From: Neogale vison
Lineage: Eukaryota; Chordata; Mammalia; Carnivora; Mustelidae
Length of the DNA: 64,000 bases
Direction: 5' to 3'
NCBI RefSeq assembly: GCF_020171115.1
Contig: NC_058105.1
Location: 29,835,001 to 29,899,000 of the forward strand
The notes beneath the pieces are model-generated. The model saw nothing but the letters and a program-made list of their open reading frames with translations, ran no database searches and was not told where the DNA came from. The translations under genes and the position numbers were made by a program. The first letter of the stretch is position 1. Each line of letters starts with the position of its first letter. Shown here piece by piece: positions 11,302 through 22,341 of the stretch.

Positions 11302-11412
11302 TTTAAAAGATTTTATATTTTTAAGTAGTCTCCACACCTGATGTGGGACTTGAACTCACAATGCCAAGACCAAGAGTTGTGCGCTTGGCCAACAGAGCCA
11401 GACAGGCGCCCC
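11302..11412 (-). mobile_element. Short old CAN-type SINE
   Basis: Contains tttttaagtagtctccacac and the degenerate head gccagacaggcgcccc. It lacks the CT-rich body. Confidence 0.85.
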
Positions 11413-12109
11413 TTGTCTTTTTGAACCGTTTTTTATTCTGTGAAATGTAACACACTTCAGAAGAGTTCCTAAAGCAGATATAGCAAAAATCGGTATTTAG
11501 AAAGCAAATACCCCCGTGACTACCACCAGGTTAAGAAATAAAGCCCTGGTATTTATTGTCTGTGGTGCATGTTAGAGACTGCCTTATGGCACATTTGGTA
11601 CTTACTACCTGACTTTTCGCGCACACAAGGCGAATCACCTTGATGAGACATTTCCCTGAGAACAGAAATCATATGTTATATTTCTTTCTCCCTCCCACGG
11701 TGCCTAGTGTGGTGAGTGCCCTAGGTATGGTAGGTGGGCAATGCATTTTACAGGATTCTGCGTCTTAGATGAACTCTGTGACTCTGAGAAGACCACCGAG
11801 GGCTAATTTTGGCAAATGAGAATTGTTGGAGGGAACACAAAATTGTATCGTTTGTCTAAATCTGTGAGTCCAGATCAGGGTAGAAGGATAACTAGTTTAT
11901 CACGATGTGGGCCATCAGCTCTGCCTTCTCTTGAGTTCTGGCTCTTGCCCAGTGTAGAAAGCCAGCCTAGAACTATTGGGGCAGCCTCCCAAACAGCCTT
12001 TGGGTCTCTCATCTATGCCCTTGTTCAATCAGTTCTTCAGGTGGTGATTCAAGTGACCTGTGTGGACACAAATGTCACTATGTCATGCCACTGCTCAATG
12101 ACCATTCTG
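11413..12109. other. Unassigned sequence
   Basis: The first 150 nt may be an old repeat. No gene is recognised, and a 118-codon plus frame (11,816-12,172) runs into a MER5-like relic, so it is not credible as a gene. Confidence 0.35.
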
Positions 12110-12235
12110 TTCTCCAGCAATGCCCCTGGGAGGCTTGTTACAAACCTGCTCCCCCCACCACCACCCCTGTAGAGTCTGAGTCAGCAGGTCCAAGGTGGGG
12201 TCTAGGCCGCTGCCTCCATAAGAAGCACTGTGGGG
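12110..12235. mobile_element. MER5-like hAT DNA transposon fragment
   Basis: The text gggaggcttgttacaaacct, then gagtctgagtcagcaggtcc, then aaggtggggtctagg follows the MER5A core. A SINE adjoins its right side. Confidence 0.55.
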
Positions 12236-12239
12236 GAGG

Positions 12240-12438
12240 GGTGCCTGGGGGGGCTCAGTAGATTATGTGTTTGCCTTTGTTTCAGGTCATGGTCCTAGAG
12301 TCCTGGGATTGAGCCCTGCCATAACTGGCATCCTGCTTGGCGGGGAGTCTGCTTTTTTCCCTCTCCCTCTGCCACTCTCTCGCTCAGTCTCTCTCTCTCT
12401 CTCAAGTAAATACATAAAATCTTAAAAAAAAAAAGAAA
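12240..12438 (+). mobile_element. CAN SINE
   Basis: Head gtgcctgggggggctcagta at the left, CT-rich body, and A-rich tail to about 12,438. Confidence 0.93.
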
Positions 12439-12819
12439 TAAAACACTTTTCAAAAGAATACTTCTGCTAGCAGAAAATATGTCCACATTATGTGTGTGCA
12501 ATATGAAATCATAGCCACAGACACAGATGTCCATGAAAAAAATAAACTGTTGAATTAAGCACGATCAATACTGGGATTGTCTGTTTAATATTCATTTGCT
12601 TCTTGTTCATTCATTTTGTTGCTCGCTAGCAGATAAGCAGGAGCATCTGTCAAAGATTTAGTGGAAATTTATGGTTAAAAAAAGTTAAAATAGAGAAATT
12701 TCTACCCATTATCTGATTTTTTTCCCACTCTGAGAATCCATCCATTTGCGGTGGGCATGTTTCCAGACTGAACAGGCCTTGTCCCTGGAGAGCACAACTT
12801 GAGAACCCTTACTCTGGAA
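12439..12819. other. Unassigned AT-rich sequence
   Basis: No gene is seen. The tail end (about 12,775-12,812, cttgagaaccctt) could be the far end of the MER5-like fragment at 12,110, which is weak. Confidence 0.3.
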
Positions 12820-13260
12820 TGGGAAGTCTAAACTCTTTGGCATGACCAATGCGACGCTTCCAGATCTGACCCCATCTTATCTTCCAGATTCATTTATAGC
12901 CACAGCACCCCTCACCTCCCCAGGGCCGAGACTTGGAATTTGCTAAATGGTTGCTGTCTTGTGATTTTACAAATACCATTCTTCTACTGCCTACCCCTCC
13001 CTCAACCCCTGCCCCCTCGATGACCAGATGACCTACTACTCATTCTTCAAGACTCTATCCAATGACTCTCCTTTCAGGTGACTTTCTCCATCCATCTCTC
13101 TGGGTCTCTATCTCCCCAAGGTCTTGCTCTGGACTGATGACGTCACTGCTTGTTTGTGGAGCTATCTGCCAACTGGTCTGGGAGCTCCCTGCGGTCGGTC
13201 GCAGAAGGGATTCTCGTCACCCACCTTTCCTTGAGGTCTCTGGCTGATATGCAGCAGGGA
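12820..13260 (+). mobile_element. Probable L2 3' fragment
   Basis: The text taaactctttggcatgacca, then gcttccagatctgacccc, then a gggagctccctgcgg block resembles the L2 3' region. It is highly diverged. Confidence 0.5.
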
Positions 13261-13521
13261 CTTGGGGCATATTTGTGGATTAAGTGAGTACATTTGCAAA
13301 GGGAGTGAAGTTTATTTTTAGAATCCTCTAGCTCCCTACAGGGGCGCCATCTGTACCCTTTTTTGGCACCCCTTCCCCAACCCAACAGACTCTGTAACTT
13401 TATGCTGTCCATGTAGAAATCCACCAGGATCTGCCATCGTTCCTGGAGCCCAGGCTCCAAGCTTTACCATACCTTACCAGTCCTGTGTCGCATCCCTCCG
13501 TGGGCTAGATTTCAGATGAAC

Positions 13522-13686
13522 CGGTGGTTCTCACACTTCAGAGTTAAGTTCAAACCCCCGGGTTGCTGGGTCCCAGCCCTCTAGGGTCTGATTCAGTAGG
13601 TCTTGGGTGGGGGCTGGGAACTTGCATTTCTACTAACGTCCTAGGGGATGCTGCTAGACAAAGACCACATTTTCGAGAACCACTGG
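13522..13686. mobile_element. MER5-type hAT non-autonomous DNA transposon
   Basis: Terminal inverted repeats read cggtggttctcac on the left and cgagaaccactg on the right. The core tctgattcagtaggtcttgg and gaacttgcatttctac is typical. It is about 165 bp, near full length for the family. Confidence 0.85.
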
Positions 13687-14204
13687 GATACATCAGTGCA
13701 AAACCAGGGGCGGCGGTGAATAAAGCACAAAGGAATCCTTACTTCGCCTTGACTCCGCCCCTTCACTGAGTTTCTGATTCTGTTAGCACATCTGGATTTG
13801 TTTCATCCCAGATCATTTCCCCCTCTGCTTTGCTTTGTCCTCCTCTTCCAACTTCCTGATCTTTTCAGATTGTTCTGTAGCTCAATGCTACTATCCCTCC
13901 CTTCCTCCTTCCATAAAGCCACCATTTCAGGACAAAAGCTTTCCTGAGCTCTTAGCTCCATTTCATCACCCTCTTTTCCCTCCCCACTCAGTTTTAGCCA
14001 CTCCCCTACCCCAGCAGGGACTGACCTTTCTAAAGCTTGGCTCTGATTAGGATCCACTCCCATCTAGCACAGTAGCCATTTCCCCTCCCTGGCAGTCTGG
14101 TTCCACAAACAACATTAGCATGCTAATGACAGTCACCTGCTGGCCCTGGGAAACCGCTGAGCGCGCCAGGGCTCAAGGACAGTGGAAACACTGAAAACAG
14201 CACG
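13687..14204. other. Unassigned sequence
   Basis: Pyrimidine-rich stretch at 13,800-14,030. No gene or repeat is recognised. Confidence 0.35.
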
Positions 14205-14400
14205 TTTAAATGCTTCCGTTCATTCATTCACTCAACAAACATGGATTGAGCACCGGCCAGACACCGCGCTGGGGCCGAGGGATCCCCCCAGAACACATGG
14301 ATCATGGTCATGGGTTCACAGCAGCTCCCCAGGGCCCACCACGCCTCTTCATGAAGCGGATCTTTTGCAGCACTCATCAAGAGGGACAGACGTTCAAGGA
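14205..14400 (-). mobile_element. Probable L2 3' end
   Basis: The text cattcattcactcaacaaac, then atggattgagcaccggccag, then acaccgcgctgggg matches the reverse complement of the L2 terminus. Confidence 0.6.
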
Positions 14401-14619
14401 AGAAACTGATCCCTTGTGAGCCCTCTTGCCTCAGCCTTCCTGCTGTCGCTGTACCTGGGCAGGTAACCCGGGACCAAAGATTGGGAGACACCAACCCAGG
14501 GAGGGTCCGGGAGGGTCTTTGTTGAAATAAACGCTGTAATCCACGCCTCTCAGTGATCTGCCCGCTGTATTGAGTGAGGCCGAGGTATGTAAAGCCCAGA
14601 ACACAGTGAGCCGAAACCT

Positions 14620-14810
14620 CTCTGCACATACACATACCCACTCGGACACACACACAAACCAGCACACAACACTGGCACTCACACTTTTACACACATACCA
14701 ACACACTGAAAATACACTCTGACATACACATCAACACAGACACACACATTGAAACAGACACACACCGGCAGACACACACCAACGAACACAAAAGGAGTAA
14801 ATACAAGCCA

Positions 14811-14842
<32 letters not shown>

Positions 14843-14905
14843 ACGCTGAAACACACAGATGCGTAGCTGACACACACACTGACACATACAAATGCACACC
14901 TAGTC
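14620..14905. repeat. CA-rich low-complexity tract with a (CA)n core
   Basis: Imperfect CACA text extends almost 300 bp, with a pure (AC) run at about 14,811-14,836. Long open frames on the opposite strand (Cys/Val-rich) are artefacts of this repeat. Confidence 0.9.
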
Positions 14906-16239
14906 CCACGTCAATACCACCCCACAGCCCGCAGAAACCCGGATGCCCAGGACCTAGCAAGGGCTTGAAGAAGCAGATCTCAGAGAGGGACCAAAGGGTT
15001 CCGGGAGACTTGAATTACACACTTGGTTCCAGTCTGAAAGTCCAGATTTTTGGAGGAGGGGGCCTTCCAGGTTCTGAGAGTCCCTAGGGACAGGCAGGTG
15101 GAGTGGATCACTTCCGCAGGGCACCAAGGATTCTGAGCTAAGATACCTCCTGGAAGGGCAGAAAAGTACCGAGCTTTGGGCAGCACCGATTGCTAAGGTG
15201 GGGGATGGAGCGGGGGTGTGTGGGGGGGAAGAGTTGGTAGGGGGAGGTTAGGGTGCTGGGGGGGGTGGGCAGTACCCCAGAGAGCAGGCAGGATTCCTGG
15301 AAAGCCCAGCTGCATCAGGCCCTCCTCCTGGCTCCCCTGGGCTCCCCGATGCTCTGGGTATGGGTTCTCTCCTCTGGCTTCCAGATGCACCCCTCTGGTG
15401 CCGCCACCACCCAAGTCCCACTTCCTGATCATTTAGTGATCTTGGGCCCTTCTCTGTCCACCACAGCCATGCCTTTGCCAGGGAGGACCTGTCTCCCTCA
15501 CAGACACCCAGCCGGGAGGCGGGCAGTCACCTCTGACTCCCCGCCCCCATCCGGTCTGGGCCCAGCCTTACAGAGGTTCCTCAAATACAGCGCTGGTCCC
15601 GCCTGTTGCCACCCCAATCCAGGGCCAGGCGCCGCCCCCAGGCCCTGCCCCAGCATCCTGGTGGGCCTTGGAGACTACAGCTGCCCCTGTTCCTTGCCAT
15701 CACCATATGCCCGAGGGCCCACACTGTCTCCTGAACCCCCCTGTGCTGGTCCCTGGTTGTGCCAGGCTCCTTTCTTTTGGCCTCTCCTGGGTCTCTAGCG
15801 CAATGACCGGCACACAGAGGGCACCCTCAATGGGGCACCCTCAATATTTGGCTCTTCACGGCTGTGCTACCCCCTCCTTCTGTCTCTTTCTTCTGGACCC
15901 GCCCCCTTCCCCCACCTCCCATTCCAACCTCCCGCCCCCTAGCTCAGGAAACGCTGAATTGGAAGCTTCCTGAGTGCCAGACCCCGAACTAGTCACTGGG
16001 GGTGCATTTTGTGGAGTCCCTGTTCTCAAGGGGCACACGCATCTAGAGGGCTCCCTGACGCGGTGTGAAAAGCTCTGTCCCCCAGGTGGAATCAAGTGCC
16101 AGGAAAGCACCTCACGTGGCCGCCCCATTTCTCTGCCTTCCCTCCTTCTCCCCAGGCCCGGGCTTCTGCATCGGCTCCCTTCTTCTCTCTCCCTGGTTCC
16201 TGTTTTTCTCCTTTTCCTCCCTCTTGTCTCCCCCTCAGC
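14906..16239. other. GC-rich non-repetitive upstream flank of the CpG island
   Basis: C- and G-runs are frequent, and several overlapping open frames exist on both strands without recognisable domains. It may hold upstream regulatory sites, but nothing specific is supported. Confidence 0.4.
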
Positions 16240-18360
16240 CGCTCCCGACTTTGGGCCGCTGTGGGACCACCTCCTCTATCCTATCCGGGCCACTTCGCTG
16301 TCCGGCTTTTGCTCATGGGTCTGCCTCCCCCTGAGGTCCCGGGTTCCACTTGGGGGTCTGGGCGCCTCTCCGAGACCAAGGCACCAGCCTTGCGGAGGAG
16401 TGGAGCGCAGTGTCCGCCAGCTAGGGCTTCGGGCACGCCAAGTCGGCTAAGGTTCTCGAGTCCTAGGGAGCCAGCAAGGGGCCACTCCCCAGGAGGGGTC
16501 AGGGGCGTCAGGGCTGGAGAGGGGGAGAGGTGCCGAGGGCGAGGGCGAGGGCCCGCGGCGGCGGCTGGCCAGGAGGAAAAGGAAAGGGGACTGGCACAGC
16601 CTCTGCCTTCGGACGCTCTCTCGGCGCACCGCCGGCCGCCTTCTCCCGGTCTGAGCGAAGGTGAAGGGGAAATCCGGGCGGGACAGAGCCACCGGAGGCC
16701 GCTCCCGGTCACTCCCACATCCCGCTCGACAGAGCTGGGGGTCTTCATCCCCAAGCTCCTCCTCTGAGACTCCCTGGAGACCCAGGCGCTAGAAGGGGGT
16801 CGTGGTCTGAACCCCCGCTCACACGCTGAGCTTCTAGGGCTTGGTGGGGAGAGGAGTGAGGGGTCTGTCTGTATGAAGGACCCAGGAGTGGTGAGCTCGG
16901 CTCCACGAAATTACAGCCTACAGCATCCGAAGCTTGGAAACCCCAGGGCAGAAGGGGACCTCGAGTCTGTGGGCCTCGGACTCTGCACGTCACAGCTCAG
17001 TTGCGGGGCCGCAGTGCGGATCCCCCCAACTGCCCCCTCTATCTAAGCTCCACTGTGGAGCGGCAGGTGCCGCAGCTGCCCCCTCCCGGGCCATGAGGGG
17101 GTGGGAGGAGGTGTAGAGGAGCCTCGCGTCTCCAGCCGCTGGCGCTCCCATCGGAGCACCCTGAGATCTCGGTGGAGAGGAAGAGGGGGTACAGGGGGCT
17201 GGGAGGAGGGGGAGGAGGACTGCAGAGCTCAGCCGCCAAGCTATGCGCGGGAGGGGGAGGGGCGGGGGCTCCCTTCCAGCCTCCGGGGTCTGGGGACTCT
17301 GGGATGTAAGGCGAGAGCAGGGGGGTGTGACAATTCAGCAGAGGTCGGGACGTACCACGGAGGCAGTGGCGGGGGGGGCAGAGGACGTGGTCACCGAGGG
17401 GAGCCCCCGCCCCCCTTCGCAAAGGCCTACAGCTGAGGTTGCAGGGAGAACTGGAACTGGGCTCGCTGTAGGGGGAAGCGGGGCGTGAAATCCGCCCCCT
17501 CCCCATACCCCACTTCCGAGGGGGTGGGCGATAGAGGGGAGGTCGGGGTTGGAGAGGCGGCGCGGGGGCCCCTCCCTCGCACCTCCCCCCACCGGACTTG
17601 GTCGCGCCCGAAGTGTAACACTTTCTCTTTGTCGGAGAAGCTCCGCTGTTTCTTGTGCTCCAGCTCTGGTGGCGGCGGCACCCGTGGCAGCCCTGGCGGA
17701 CGCAGGAGCGATGGCAGCGACCGATATAGCTCGCCAGGTGGTGAGTGACCGGCTGGGGTGCCGGCGCCAGGGGCCAGGGGCCTGAGAAGGGTGGAGGAGA
17801 CCTGGCCGCCGCCACCGCCGCGGCTAGGGCAGCGGGCAGCATCCAAGAGTCAAAGCGCGGCGGGACATCTGCTCCCGGGGTCCGCGGCTCACTCCCCCAG
17901 CCTGTCCCCGCGGGTGGCGGACGGATGAGGGGGCCTGGCGGAGGCTGCGGGCCGGCAGCTGAACTTGCATTGCCCTAGGGCTGCAGTGAGCGCCGCCGCC
18001 TCCCTTGCTGCAGCTGCCGCCGCGCCACTGGGGCGTTGCCGAATGAATGGCCGAACCAGCCGCGCAGCCCTCGAGGTCCCAGGCTCCCTGGTCTCGCTTC
18101 CTCCGGCCGTCGGGCCGCCCCCCTACGCCCAGTAATCCCCTCCCCGGGACCCGGGCCTCCTGCGGAAGAGGGGCGCGGGGCTGGGGTGAGCCCGGGGCAG
18201 GAGGCGGTGAGTGGTGGGGGGGGGCGGGGAGGTGACTGGCTGGGGTAGGGTTTCTCCATATGCATTACATATGTGACTGCGTCTCTGTGTGTGTGTGTAT
18301 CACCGTATGCGTCCGAGTGCACGCGCGCGCACTCGTGCCTGCCGGGCAGGCGGCGGCGCC
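16240..18360 (+). promoter_or_regulatory. SEPTIN6: CpG island and SEPTIN6 promoter region
   Basis: GC content and CpG frequency rise sharply here relative to both flanks and no interspersed repeat interrupts the block. GC-box-like strings (GGGGCGGGG at about 17,260 and CCGCCCCCTCCCC at about 17,492) and an Ets-like ACTTCCG (17,512-17,518) precede the first exon. I see no convincing TATA box, as is usual for CpG-island promoters. The transcription start cannot be fixed from sequence; the 5' UTR probably begins between about 17,500 and 17,660. The island continues about 600 nt into intron 1. Confidence 0.75.
17711..17740 (+). CDS. SEPTIN6: SEPTIN6 coding exon 1 (residues 1-10)
   Basis: The exon encodes MAATDIARQV, the SEPT6 N-terminus. 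The ATG is in a good Kozak context, with G at -3 and G at +4, and no other ATG lies between about 17,480 and this one. The exon ends after a whole codon (phase 0) at GTG followed by the donor gtgagt at 17,741. A second GT three bases earlier (17,738) is a poorer donor. Intron 1 (17,741-35,659) is the longest in the window. The reading frame is open upstream to a stop at 17,486-17,488, but without an ATG, so the annotated start is the only AUG start available in this exon. Confidence 0.93.
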
Positions 18361-18520
18361 GGGGCTGTCTGTGACCCTAGATGAGTCCGCCTGTTTCTCT
18401 GTGGGCGCTCACCTCCGTGGCGTGTGTCCCTGTGTCCCAACCCCTCTCTGCTTGTGCCGGGTGCCTCTGGGTCCCGTGTGTGCGTGCGTGCGTGTGTGCG
18501 TGTGCGTGTGTGTGCCGCTC
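18270..18520 (+). repeat. GT/GC-rich microsatellite-like tract at the 3' edge of the CpG island
   Basis: Imperfect TG, TGCG and CGCG runs (about 18,283-18,335 and 18,475-18,515) occur in the first kilobase of intron 1. Alternating purine-pyrimidine stretches of this kind can adopt Z-DNA, which is inference. Confidence 0.6.
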
Positions 18521-20610
18521 GCTGGTCTGGAGGGGGTGGCTGCGTGTTTTGGCATGTTTCTGGATACCTTGACCGGCGGTTTGCCAGCCCCTGGGGGTCT
18601 GCCTCGGGTGCGTGTTGCGCGTAACTGGGCTTGTATGCCAAAACCTGTGCAGGTGGCTTCTTTCTATTGGGACGCAGGAGAGTAAGTGTGAGGCTTGCAA
18701 AAGCGGTGCCGTCTCATTTTGTTGGCAACAGACTCTGGAAAAACAAAAAACATACAAACAAAACCTTCTTTTAAAGAACTGAAGTTTTCCAGCCTGGGAT
18801 GTTCAGAGAAATCATAACTGAAGTGACCAGAATCTCCATATTTGTTTGTTTTTTTTTTTTTTTTTAGACCAGAAGTTTGGTTGTAAAGGGAGGGGGTGAT
18901 TCCATTTGGGGGAACAGTCTAACATTTCTCTTCCTCCGTGGTATCGGAGATCTTCAGAAGCCCGCAGTTACCCTCACTCACTCTATGGTGAGGGAGAGTG
19001 AAGTAGGGATGGTGAACCCCACAACACCATATACTACTGGATGAAGATCTCGGAGCCACACACACACACACACAAGTTTTTAAACCTTGTGGCTTACTTA
19101 TTTAGGGAAATAGTCTATGCACTGTAATTCCAGAGCAAAAACAAACAAACAAACAAAAAAACCAAAAACAAAAAAACCCCAAACCTCTAGGTATTTGTTG
19201 TAATTGAAATTGATTCGTTTTTGTTTTCAAAATCTGAATCCAGAATCTGGTTGTATTTTCTCTACAGGATATATATGAATTTTTTCCACCCTCTTGTCTC
19301 TGTCTGGAAGGGCAGGATGATTTCTTCTGAACCTCCCCAACCCCTGCAGACCCCAGAACCAGATCTTTACATTGTCATGATGCAAGAGGACCAGGAGTAG
19401 GTAGACAAGGCTCTGTGATCATGGAATTTGATAGAATTCTTTTCTCTCTGAGATTGGCACTGTCATATTTATTGCTGTAGCATTTTGAAGGTTCCCAGAG
19501 TGCTTTTCTGCTCCCTCTTACCTGCATTTTAGAGATGGCATGGCTTAAGTAGAGGGATTAAGTCTCCTGGATTACACTTGCCCTGTCTTTAGTGACCAAA
19601 AAGGACACTAATGATTTTTCTTGTCAGTTAATTAATTTGCATCGACCTGTCCTTGCTCCCTCACCAGTCCCCCTTGCCTGGATTAGGATTGCAGGGCAGA
19701 TGTCGTAATGGGGAACATTCCAGAAGGTTGTGTTTCACCTCAGGCAGATTGAGGCAACCCAGAGGTCCCCTTTGTTTGGCGGATGGGGGGTTGGGGGGGT
19801 GATTTAGGGCCTTTTGGTTTGCTTTGCATGGTTCCAGTTTGCTCTGGCTGGCCTTGCCTATACCGTATGATGAAGAAGATAATTGTAAGCCAGATTCCGA
19901 AGCTGAAAGAGCAGCCCAAGCACTTGAGACCTTGTTATCAGGATAAATGGGTTTCTGGGAAGACTGACGTCACTCTCCCTGCCCCCCCCCACTCCAGTCT
20001 GTAAAGCTCTTGTTTATGTGTCATTTGTCTCTCTGTTCTCCTTTGTGTCTGCAAGAAGTTGTAATTCACCAGGGCAAGATGGAATTAACTCAGGAGACCT
20101 TGGGTGTCTGGTTGCTGCTTGTTTCTTCCAAGGACCACGTATCCAGGGTTCGGGAAGAGAAGACTGGAGAATCAACTTAAGTGTGTCTAGTGTAGGAGTT
20201 CTTTTGAATGAGCTCTGAGACATGGTGCCATCCAAGCAGCAGTCTGCTGTGTGCGTGACGGGGGAGGTGTTCTTTCCAGAATCAGTTGAAGGTCACCATG
20301 GCTAGTTAGGTAACATCATTAGTGACTTAAAACAGGCCATGGAGTTGTTGGATAGGACCCTTCTCTGGGCATGCATGCTGCTTGGAAGTTCAGCTTTTGA
20401 GTACGCAGTCCAATCCCGTCCCATCTGAACAAACACCACGAAGATTCTGCATGCCAAAACCGTTTCTCCATTGTGTCCACTCATTGACTTTTCACTGATA
20501 AGTGTCCAGCACTGTGGCTAGCCCTGGTGAACTCGACCAGAAAAAAAAAAAAAGTAGCAGACATAATTCCTGGCTTTTTTTTTTTTTAATTAAAAATTTT
20601 TTTTAATTTT
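18521..20610. other. Intron 1, non-repetitive 5' part
   Basis: Holds small simple repeats: poly(T) at about 18,849-18,866, (CA)n at about 19,058-19,074 and an AAAC-rich run at 19,138-19,180. No gene is recognised. Proximity to the CpG island makes it a plausible site for intronic regulatory elements (inference). Confidence 0.4.
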
Positions 20611-20790
20611 TTAAAAAATTTATTTATTTGACAGAGATCACAAGTAGGCAGAGAGGCAGGCAGAGAGACAGGAGGAGGCAGGCTCCCAGCTGAGCAGAGA
20701 GCCCGATGCGGGGGCTGAATCCCAGGACTCTGGGATCACGACCTGAGCCAAAGGCAGACGCTTTAACCCACTGAGCCACTCAGGCGCCCT
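20611..20790 (-). mobile_element. CAN SINE, left member of an inverted trio
   Basis: Young subfamily body. The head ends at 20,790 (ctcaggcgccct), and 22 nt of A/T sequence separate it from the next copy. Confidence 0.95.
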
Positions 20791-20812
20791 AAATTAAAAA
20801 AAATTTTTTTAA

Positions 20813-21000
20813 GGGTGCCTGGGTGGCTCAGTGGGTTAAGCCGCTGCCTTCGTCTCAGGTCATGATCTCAGGGTCCTGGTGTTGAGTCCCGCGGGCTCTC
20901 TGCTCAGCAGGGAGCCTGCTTCCTCCTCTCTCTCTCTCTGCCTGCCTCTTTGCCTACTTGTGCTCTCTCTGTCAAATAAATAAATAAAATCTTTGAAAAA
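20813..21000 (+). mobile_element. CAN SINE, middle member of an inverted trio
   Basis: Sense copy lying head-to-head with the SINE on its left, ending in (AAAT)n and AAATCTTTG. Confidence 0.96.
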
Positions 21001-21002
21001 AA

Positions 21003-21197
21003 TTTTTTTTAAATTTTATTTATTTATTTATTTGAGAGACAAGAGAGACAGAGATAGCGAGAGAGCATGAGTGGGGAGGAGAAAGAGAAGCAGACTTCCT
21101 GCTGAGCAAGGAGCCGGATCTGGGATGATCCCAGGACCTTGGAATCATTACTGTAGCCAAAAGCAGACATTTAATGGACTGAGCCATCCAGGCGCCC
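21003..21197 (-). mobile_element. CAN SINE, right member of an inverted trio
   Basis: Antisense copy lying tail-to-tail with the middle SINE, from an older subfamily (GAGAGACAAGAGAGACAGAG body). Confidence 0.94.
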
Positions 21198-21798
21198 AGC
21201 TTTTAAGCTTATGGTCTAGTTGGAGAGACAGACTGTGGACACTGTGAAATAATTAGAGAACTTCAGAAGATTCTTGGGCTGTCTCCACTCCCAGCCCCTA
21301 CCTGTGAGGTGACTTGGGCTGCTATTAATATATACTGTTTAAGGGTACATGACTCGTCCAAGGTCACGTAGAAAGCCACAGCCCAGCAGGCCTCAGGGGC
21401 TGCATCTTCTGGCTTTTTCATTGAGCTGTTTCTTTCAGTGTTGCATTTTTAGGTCCAGACTGTTAAGTGCTGGCCTGTAAAAGGAACAGCTCATTGAGTC
21501 TGGCTTGAACCAGTCCCACAAGGTGGACAGTGATGCTGTCCCCCGGTGGCAGCCGGGGAATGGTCTTTCTCCCTAATGAAAGATTTTGCACTGCCCTACC
21601 CGGGGAACTGCCTACAGGCTGGCAGATGCCTGCCTCTGCATTCCAGTCTTGCTACCAAATGGCATTTACCCTCCATTCCCCCTGGAAGGTCCCTGCCTCA
21701 CCAAAAGGAATAGTCTACTCCAAACGGGGAGAGCAAAACCCCAGTATGTACCCATACCTCCACTGAGGACACAGCACAGAGGGAAATGTACATGGCTG
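21198..21798. other. Intron 1, unassigned
   Basis: Short MIR-like text (aaggtcacgtagaaagccac, about 21,360-21,380) is present. No gene. Confidence 0.3.
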
Positions 21799-22020
21799 GG
21801 GTGCCTGGGTGGCTCAGGAAGTTGAGCAGCCATCTCCTCCTATCAGCTCAGATCATGATCATCTCAGGGTCATGCGATCAAGTGCGGCATGGGGGAGGGC
21901 TCCGTGCTCAGCTGGGCATCTGCTTGAGATTCTCTCTCAGCCTCTGCCCTCCCCCGTCCTGCTCACACACTCTTGCACTCTCTCTCTCTCTCTCTCTCAA
22001 ATAAGTAAGTAAATCTTTAA
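21799..22020 (+). mobile_element. CAN SINE, older copy
   Basis: Head ggggtgcctgggtggctcag, CT-dinucleotide run at about 21,978-21,998, and tail AAATAAGTAAGTAAATC. Confidence 0.93.
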
Positions 22021-22159
22021 ACATAAGAAGAAAATTCGCACGGCCTCCAATATTAAAAATTCATTGAATCTAAATCAAGGTGATCTAAACCATTGCTGAT
22101 CATGGTATTATTTTCTGACTTTTCTGTGTTTGAGACTTTTCCAAAGAAAAAGCTGGGGG

Positions 22160-22341
22160 GGACGGGGCACCCGGCTGGCTCATCCCCTGCCTTAGGCTCA
22201 GGTCAAGACAAGCTGGGCGGGAGTTGGGCTCGCTGCTCAGCAGGGAGCCTGCTTCCCTCCCCCTCTCTCTGCCTGCCTCTAGGCCTACTTGTAATCCCTG
22301 TCTGTCAAACAAATAAATAAAATATTTTTTTAAAAAGAAAA
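22160..22341 (+). mobile_element. CAN SINE with internal deletion
   Basis: The head is partly lost (ggctcatcccctgcc) and the middle is shortened. Similar flanks (aaagctggggg near 22,148 and aaagctgggg near 22,343) are a likely duplication. Confidence 0.88.

Noticed and set aside
14679..14960. Cys/Val-rich open frames on the minus strand
   Set aside because: They are translations of the CA-rich simple repeat.
1..16200. Search for a neighbouring gene upstream of SEPTIN6
   Set aside because: Only repeats and short unsupported frames are present, as expected for an intergenic flank.
16096..16767. 223-codon plus frame upstream of SEPTIN6
   Set aside because: Same composition effect, overlapping frames on both strands, no recognisable protein.
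17039..17842. Long minus-strand open frame (267 codons) over the CpG island
   Set aside because: Stop codons are rare in GC-rich DNA; the translation is Pro/Ser/Arg-rich with no domain, and it overlaps SEPTIN6 exon 1 in antisense.
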